Notes under the pieces: model-generated
Told to the model about the DNA's origin: nothing
Database searches by the model: none
Seen by the model: only the letters and a program-made list of their open reading frames with translations
Shown: positions 21,018 to 26,428 of the stretch, one piece after another
Position numbering within the stretch: the first letter of the stretch is position 1
Layout: every line of letters starts with the position of its first letter
Made by a program: the position numbers and the translations under genes
From: Byssochlamys sp. IMV 00236
Lineage: Eukaryota; Ascomycota; Eurotiomycetes; Eurotiales; Thermoascaceae
Direction of reading: 5' to 3'
DNA: 26,428 nucleotides
NCBI GenBank assembly: GCA_001931875.2
Contig: MSJH02000181.1
Coordinates: forward strand, 1-26,428

Positions 21018-21775
21018 TTACAATTTGCTTTTCAAGTATTCCTTCCATTGATCAAGTTCCCAACCGGAAGAAACACTGTCATCACGAAGACCATCAAATA
21101 AAACGGTAGGACTGACATGGATACCATTCTGACGACCAAGTTTGACTTGCAACTTCAAGTCATTAGAGACCTTATTTCCGGCATTCTTGGGCTCACCCGA
21201 GCCATTAGTCAAAAGATTCAATACTTTATCAGATGAAACGCCAATTGTTTCCGCAATTTGAGCCAATTCTTCAATGATTTGTCTTCTCGATTTTGTTTCA
21301 AGTGACTCATCAAAGAATCTAATTAAACGCATTAATTCATATTCAATAAAGAACAAAAACCTTACTCCTTTTGACGTAAAAATAGCACATCAGAGAATGG
21401 AAAGAACTTGTTGTCATCAAGCTTTTCAACAGCGAGTGCAGCTTCATGAACAGCAGTAGAAGCAGCGTGCCAAGGCTGTACTTGGTGACGGAAAATCAAC
21501 TTGACTTTATTAGGGTATGTTTGCTCGATATATGGCCATACTTGCTATAGAGAGAAAAAGATTAGGAGAGGGGAGTCTATCATCACTTTTTGTGTTGTTA
21601 CCTCACGAATTTTCTTGTAAAGTTTGGCAGAAAAGGGACACTATGAAAACGTAGATAAGAAACCATGTTACGCGTCATTTTTTCAACTTACAACATAGTC
21701 CAAGTAAAGCTCGATAGTATGTGGCGCGAGTGCAGAGCCTAGTCGATGTCCAGCAAATTGAGGTGCTAAAGCCAT
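21018..21775 (-). CDS. DsbA-family thioredoxin-fold protein with CPFS motif
   Basis: Exons (minus order) 21692-21775, 21602-21640, 21366-21544, 21018-21318; 200 aa. Begins MALAPQFAGHRLG, then IELYLDYVCPFSAKLYKKI: a thioredoxin-fold beta strand followed by CPFS at about residues 29-32, a single-cysteine version of the CxxC site. A helical insertion contains QVQPWHAAST and KFFPFSDVLF, and the cis-proline element is HVSPTVLFDG (Pro about 171). The C-terminus WELDQWKEYLKSKL is typical of fungal DsbA-like (thioredoxin_4 type) proteins of unknown role. No signal peptide is seen, so probably cytosolic. With one cysteine it could act as a peroxidase- or glutathione-linked enzyme rather than a disulfide oxidase; that is inference. 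Confidence 0.8.
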
Positions 21776-22776
21776 TTCAAAAAAAAAAAGGTGTGAAAAT
21801 TAAAACAAGTGGAAATGGCTTCTCTTTTTGAGTACTTTTTTTTTATTGCGTCATTTGAATATAGAATTGCCCTTTTTAGAGTAACCACTTGACTATCAAG
21901 GTAGGGAATGTATCCTTTTCTATAATCCATTATATCGTAAAGACATACTGGAGATAGTAATATGCATCGGTCAAAATCACTCTCTTTTCTGTCACAGGGT
22001 AAAATTTGGAAAGATTCATGATCCTCAAGTTTTGATTTCTTTTCATTTCTTTGCTCTTTATTTGATTTCTTTCTGTCTCCACGCTTGGTTTGAGCTCTGC
22101 TATAGATGATGTAGCGCTTCTCTCAGGAATTGTTCTCAATTTTGTTTGTAGAAAAGCTTTAAACTGATGTTTATCATATAAATAGTTGACGATCTGCATA
22201 TTCGAAAAAGAAAAACACTGTGAACAGTGTCTAAACACCGTCCAGAGGATCAGTGGTGATCTTCATTTTACTAACAAACCATGACAATGATCGTCTGAAA
22301 TTACTGAACGTATGATCTGTTTGACTTTACTAATGGAGATGTTGGCTTTTGTAATTTCAAAGAAGACCATAGCTTCTCATACACCACTTTTCCAAATAGA
22401 TTGGACAGGATGAGATGTGGTCTTTCAAAGGACTGTCTAGAAGACTATACTTTGTTCGTTGAACAGTGCCAGAACCATTAGTTGTAAATTCGATTGTCCT
22501 CGTGAGGCCACAAAAAGAAATCTATTCATCTTCACATACACTTTTCTTTCTTAAACCAAAACTATTATCAGTACACGCATATAAACTCATGAAGAAAGGT
22601 TAACTCGGTCCATGATGTGCATACAGCGAATATGTTTCCTGCAGTTTGTGCATTAGTGTGTAAATGATCAGCAAAACAAAGAAAAACAGAACACATCCAT
22701 CTGATCAAGAATAGTAAAGTGTGTTTATAATCAACAATAAACAGCAACGACAACAGTGCCTATGGGAACCTATTTT
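21776..22776. other. long spacer with no confident gene
   Basis: About 1 kb. A 77-codon minus-strand frame from the ATG at 22187 region to 21930 (start MQIVNYLYDKHQF) could be a short gene but resembles nothing I know and lacks supporting features. A 16-bp near-palindrome lies just upstream of it at 22215-22230. The rest shows no coding signal on either strand and no tRNA. Confidence 0.45.
22215..22230. promoter_or_regulatory. 16-bp palindrome, possible protein-binding site
   Basis: ACACTGT-GA-ACAGTGT: two perfect 7-bp inverted arms around a GA centre. It is consistent with a dimeric regulator site, but no family is recognised. Confidence 0.3.
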
Positions 22777-22778
22777 GA

Positions 22779-22786
22779 TATAAATA
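22779..22786 (+). promoter_or_regulatory. TATA box of the secreted-peptide gene
   Basis: TATAAATA followed by GGGC, 61 bp upstream of the chosen ATG at 22840. It is the clearest TATA element in the window, and its spacing would give a short 5' leader. Confidence 0.6.
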
Positions 22787-22839
22787 GGGCAATGTTTTAC
22801 GCTAGACAACGGTTTTTTAACCATCTACTCTTTATACAA

Positions 22840-23001
22840 ATGCAAATCAAGCTTGTCGCTCTTACTCTCTGTGCCTCTCTTGTCGCTGTTGGCTTTGCTA
22901 CACCCATCCTCCCCCTTGGCCAAGCTTTTGGTTTAAATAGGTTATCTCCTGAGCAAAGAGCAGCTCTTATCAGAGCTGCACAAAAGCTCAAAGGAAATTA
23001 A
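22840..23001 (+). CDS. small secreted peptide precursor (53 aa)
   Basis: The reading frame from 22840 gives a classic signal peptide: MQIKLVALTLCASLVAVGFA, with predicted cleavage near residue 20. The mature peptide is about 33 aa with no cysteine. It has a Pro/Gly-rich start (TPILPLGQAFGLN) and a probable amphipathic helix (SPEQRAALIRAAQKLKG), with net positive charge of about +4. An upstream in-frame ATG at 22756 was not chosen because it lies before the TATA box and would bury the signal sequence. Intronless. The function is unknown; a secreted signal, antimicrobial or effector-like peptide are possibilities, all inference. Well-formed promoter and signal peptide make it more credible than most short frames here. 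Confidence 0.6.
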   Translation: MQIKLVALTLCASLVAVGFATPILPLGQAFGLNRLSPEQRAALIRAAQKLKGN

Positions 23002-23345
23002 AGGAACCCCATGTTGTCAACGCATAATAAAACATCAATACACTTGATATTAATCTTTATATATCATATATTTTTCAGTGATCTTTATTTCTATGCGCCA
23101 TTAATAATTGCTAAAGACAGATGCGCTTTACTTGGAGCAAGAGAGTCAAGTAAAGATTTGGTCAGCCTATTTGTGCCGATACAAACCACATGTTTTTTAT
23201 TGGACAGACCCCTTCAGTTTACGCGGCGCGTGTGATTACTACAAAGCTTAAGATCTGCATTTTATTTCGTTGAGTTTTTCAATTATGTTTCATAGTATTA
23301 AACATGTCTAAATCTCTCAAACATCAGTAAAACTAAAGTTCAAAC
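23002..23345. other. spacer before piggyBac relic
   Basis: About 340 bp, AT-rich, with no credible gene. It probably contains the 5' end of the piggyBac element; a TTAA lies at the end of the preceding gene, but no inverted terminal repeat was found. Confidence 0.4.
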
Positions 23346-24932
23346 ATGCCTCCTGTCAACGTAAAAGTATCAGTTAGCAAGCGTTTCATCACTGATACTA
23401 CAGTGAAAACTATATTACTCCGTGAGCACGACTGGAACGAGCCTAAGTTGAGCTTCCAAGGAAAGACGATTGCACGATCTGAGGAAAATGGTAAGGCGAG
23501 GTACGATGTACTGTTAGATGAAGCAAATGGCCACATTCTCAAGCTTAGTGAAGGCACTATCAAGTATGTCGGCCCTCTTTCAACTCCTGTAGCTCAGAAA
23601 ATTGTTATTGACACCAATGTAGTCGAAGCTGAAGACTTGATGGAAGATGCAGTGGATGAAGATGAGGAAGAGGAATCCGTCGATTTGACTTCATGTCATG
23701 GATAGACTGCTGGTGAGATCTATATAGATTTTCATCTAAGTGGTTCAGGAGAAAGATTCACCTCCTTGAACTCTCGTTTAATTATGAACAATAGAAGCTA
23801 TGCCTCTCTATTGGATTATTTCTTGTTCTTCCTTCCTGTGGATCATTTTTATTCCATTATCCACAACACTAACCTTCATGCAAGAAGTCTCAGTCATTGG
23901 GAAGGTATTATCTTTCATGAATGTCTCATGTGGATCGCACTCTTGACGGTAATGACTGTGGTCAGACATGGTGATAGAAAGGCATATTGGAGACAAGGCC
24001 ATTTTTTTTTTTCTTGATGAATGTTGATTTTAGTCAGTATATGTCTTTTAACAGATTCAATGACATTATGAAGATGCATGCTTTTGAAATTCCTTCAAAG
24101 CAAGCTCAGGAGCTTGACCCTCTTTATCAAATTACGTCCACCATCCAAGCCTTTAATGATCATATGGCTAAATGTATAATATCAGGAAAGTATCTTGTTA
24201 TTCAGTGAATCCATGAATCAATGGCTAGGTACTGGTATGCCAAATTTGAAGAAGGTTTCTAGAAAATCACACCCACTCGGACAAGAGTTTAAGACGTTGG
24301 CTGGCAATCACTGCTACTGCATATTGCGTATCGATACAGTTAGTGATCCTTGCCCAAAAGAATTTGACAAAGATCCTGGTATGAAGAAGCTGATGGCCGC
24401 TGTTAAGCGTTTGGTAAAACCTTGGTTTGGCTCTGGTCAAATAGTCATTGCTGATTCTTGGTTCAGTTCGCCCGACATGATCTCAATGCTGATGAATCAT
24501 GGCCATTATCAATTATGCAGGTCACCAAACGTCGTTACTGACCTCAGGGCATGCCTGAAACAGGCATTGTGGAGAGCGTAGACGCTAACTATGGTAGTTA
24601 CTTTACTATGAAAAAAGATGCAAGATGTTTGTTTGCGCTTTTCAGGCTCAAAAAGTGAAAGCCTTTGTATTGTATTTAGCACTGATATTGACTTGTAGAG
24701 TATTCAAAGAGCTTATCATAATTTGTACAGTATCTGCCCAAACTATATTGTATATGAAAGAGCCTGTAGACAGAGTAACATCACACTAATAATCTATATT
24801 ACATGCGGCATATATTGTCGCGTATTGATTGCAATCGGCGTAAAAAAGCCAAGACCTACTAAGAAAAGAAAAGCTGAAGGATACGGAGATCACAATCCAG
24901 AATTGTTTCACACGAAAAAAATCTTTGAATAA
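23346..24932 (+). pseudogene. piggyBac-type (DDE_Tnp_1_7) transposase pseudogene
   Basis: The N-terminal 119 codons (23346-23705) encode a small SH3/chromo-like barrel (LSFQGKTIARSEENGKARYDVLL) and an acidic run, then an in-frame TAG at 23703. The same frame continues to the piggyBac domain start: SYASLLDYFLFFLPVDHFY and HWEGIIFHECLMWIALLTVM. A frameshift in a T run (about 24001-24012) leads to MSFNRFNDIMKMHAFEIP. Another at about 24203 damages the expected VIDESMNQW catalytic Asp. The second Asp block is intact (IVIADSWFSSPDM). After 24580 stops accumulate, and a last recognisable piece is the basic KKPRPTKKRKAEGYG near the end. Clearly inactive; the terminal repeats are not identified. Confidence 0.8.
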
Positions 24933-25120
24933 TTCTTCCATACTATTTTCCAGATATGACGTAATAGTAACTGTGAAAGCTGTCTCTTGTCTTTATTTCT
25001 TTGTCTGCTTATAGGTCGTTTCTTGAATGGACATTTTCAGATGTTAGGACATCACCACATGAATAAATTGTAGATCGAATGTGTCTTTTCTTGTTGCCAG
25101 AATATCATCACATTCCATAC

Positions 25121-25561
25121 CAACTTATCTTTGCCAAAAATAATCGTAATATTGAATGAGGCAGCGCTACTTGTGATCGTCCGTATAGATGTAATACAAC
25201 CATACTTCGTAATCATGTTCACTTGGGGCGTTCTTCAGAAGAACTACTATCAGCATGTGATACAAACCAACAGATTCCCTAGCCTCGTTGATCTTAATAA
25301 ACGACAATCAATAAAGGGAGCCTATTACCACAACAAATATAAAAAAAAATATGTTAGAAAATGTATGGTTACAAGTCCAAATCAACTTATCTTTGCCAAA
25401 AATAATCGTAACATCGAATGAGGCAGCGCTACTTGTGATCGTCCGTATAGATGTAATACAACCATACTTCGTAATCATGTTCACTTGGGGCGTTCTTCAG
25501 AAGAACTACTATCAGCATGTGATACAAACCAACAGATTCCCTAGCCTCGTTAATCTTAATA
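25121..25561. repeat. 262-bp tandem duplication (copies 1 and 2)
   Basis: Unit 25121-25382 is followed directly by a second copy beginning at 25383. The two share the same order without indels up to 25561 and differ at only about three positions there. The second copy is interrupted by a 100-bp insertion and resumes at 25662-25750; a shortened third start lies at 25751-25779. Frames in the unit on both strands are short and probably not genes. Confidence 0.85.
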
Positions 25562-25661
25562 CAATGTTTTTGAAAATTAATGTCACGCCAAGATGTCGCA
25601 TTCCTGTAAATTTTGCATTGTAAAAATTGAATTTTTGCGACATTACTTTCTGGAAATACTG
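25562..25661. mobile_element. 100-bp MITE with TA target-site duplication
   Basis: Begins CAATGTTTTTG and ends AAATACTG; the ends are imperfect inverted repeats over about 24 bp, with an inner inverted pair ATGTCGCA / TGCGACAT. It is flanked by TA on both sides (25560-25561 and 25662-25663). The first copy of the host repeat has the empty site with a single TA at 25298-25299, which proves insertion at TA. Too short to code; probably mobilised by a Tc1/mariner-type transposase elsewhere. Confidence 0.8.
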
Positions 25662-25800
25662 TAAACGACAATCAATAAAGGGAACCTATTACCACAACAA
25701 ATATAAAAAAAAGAAAAAATGTTAGAAAATGTATGGTTACAAATCCAAATCAGCTTATCTTTGCCAAAAATAATCTTAGCATCTATACGGACAATCACAA
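25662..25800. repeat. end of copy 2 plus truncated third copy with inverted piece
   Basis: 25662-25750 continues repeat copy 2. 25751-25779 restarts the unit, then switches to about 21 bp (25780-25800) that is the inverse complement of an internal part of the unit (about 25433-25453). This marks a rearrangement breakpoint. Confidence 0.65.
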
Positions 25801-25916
25801 TCGGAAAAAAATGAACAATTGGCAAAACAAGAAAGAGAAAAACCAAAAACCAAAAAAAAGAGATGGAGTGAAAAAGAAAAGAAACAAACACTGGCCAACC
25901 AAAATAAAGGCGAAAG

Positions 25917-26414
25917 ATGACGCGAGTTTTTGGTTCTCCATTGTTTTTTGCGTTCCAACAGCTCTCCTTTCTTTTTATCTATGTTGATTCTGTCCTTATG
26001 GCAATCCAATTCCCAGGAAAAGAAGGTAAGATATGTCTACCAATTGTTTCACAATCATCTCACTCTGGTCATGTATAGACCTGGACTATTTTGTCCTGAA
26101 TGCAAAAAAGCCTACGTTCGAAGGATTCATTTCCGAAAAACAGTCTCTTCTGGCCACATGGTCCGTTCATTCAAATGCCTCGTCCCCGATTACGTATTTT
26201 GGTCTTTGGAAAAAGAGATTTTTAACATCAATGACTAACCTACGACCTGAATTGAACCTTAAGTAAGAGTGTACTCATTGTTATTGACATAGAAGCAGCT
26301 AATTGCTCTTGTTTACAAAGGAAACCGAAATTCGACCTTGAACGTTGGCATGCATTATATGGTGAAATTGATACTATGGTAAAAATAAATAATTTGTTGG
26401 AGGCAAGGCAGTAA
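25917..26414 (+). CDS. hypothetical protein, three exons
   Basis: Model exons 25917-26025, 26079-26262, 26321-26414; 128 aa. The three exons join in one open frame through GT-AG introns (donors GTAAGA and GTAAGA, acceptors ATGTATAG and TTTACAAAG). The N-terminus has a hydrophobic stretch (LFFAFQQLSFLFIYVDSVL), then MAIQFPGKEDLDYFVLNAK, a polar middle and a charged C-terminus (FDLERWHALYGEID) ending ARQ. I do not recognise the family. An ATG at 26000 (MAIQFPG) is an alternative start. It sits beside repeats and could belong to a mobile element. The stop is 14 bp from the window end. Confidence 0.5.
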
Positions 26415-26416
26415 TT

Positions 26417-26428
26417 AAAAAAAAAAAA
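26417..26428. repeat. poly-A run at window edge
   Basis: Twelve A close the window, mirroring the poly-T at the other end; a likely assembly boundary. Confidence 0.7.

Noticed and set aside
22756..22839. Upstream in-frame ATG for the secreted peptide
   Set aside because: It precedes the TATA box and would bury the signal sequence behind a basic, hydrophilic stretch.
25131..25623. Two overlapping plus-strand frames of 96 and 90 codons with shared sequence
   Set aside because: They are the same stretch read in the two copies of the 262-bp repeat and end at arbitrary stops; there is no family similarity.
25121..25800. Repeats considered as a CRISPR array
   Set aside because: Units are 262 bp, only two to three copies, without short spacers, and the genome is eukaryotic.

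Overview
This window looks like a scaffold from a Mucoromycota (most likely Mucorales-type) fungal genome. It is AT-rich, genes are split by many short introns (mostly 45-90 nt, GT-AG, two of them GC-AG), intergenic spacers are short, and low-complexity A/T and CT tracts are common. The gene set is eukaryotic and fungal: a Ypt1/Rab1 GTPase, TRAPP subunit Trs23, an HMT1-type ABC half-transporter and a membrane GH5 glucanase. It also has genes usually missing from budding yeast, namely an ADAM metalloprotease, a FANCJ/BRIP1 helicase and an NDUFAF4-like complex I assembly factor. The genus call is an inference; no rRNA or other marker is present.

Layout. 44-2488 (+): ADAM protease, 8 exons, possibly missing its 5' end at the poly-T scaffold edge. 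2474-2860 (-): a broken, unrecognised coding remnant. 2889-6810 (-): FANCJ-type DNA helicase, 9 exons. 7144-7666 (+): TRAPPC4/Trs23. 7704-8491 (-): NDUFAF4-like protein, convergent with Trs23 with only 37 bp between stops. 8492-12304: spacer and transposon debris, comprising an inverted-repeat structure (9344-9794), a MULE-type transposase pseudogene (9903-12007, -) and a pogo/Tc1-like terminal repeat ending at 12177, just upstream of ypt1 (12305-13094, +). 13277-14978 (+): type II membrane GH5 exo-beta-1,3-glucanase. 15090-15936 (-): NTF2-like protein. 16307-17779 (+): SAM methyltransferase with a possible myristoylation signal. 17850-20622 (-): HMT1-like ABC transporter. 21018-21775 (-): DsbA/thioredoxin-fold protein. 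22840-23001 (+): 53-aa secreted peptide. 23346-24932 (+): piggyBac transposase pseudogene. 25121-25800: a 262-bp tandem duplication split in one copy by a 100-bp TA-flanked MITE. 25917-26414 (+): hypothetical three-exon gene at the poly-A scaffold end.

The host genes do not form one pathway. Ypt1 and the TRAPP subunit do act together in ER-Golgi traffic (TRAPP is the Ypt1 exchange factor) and lie about 5 kb apart, but there is no evidence of clustering beyond that. The right-hand 3.5 kb and 9.3-12.2 kb are transposon-rich. Exon boundaries were worked out by eye from splice signals, frame and family similarity. They are models, not transcript evidence.
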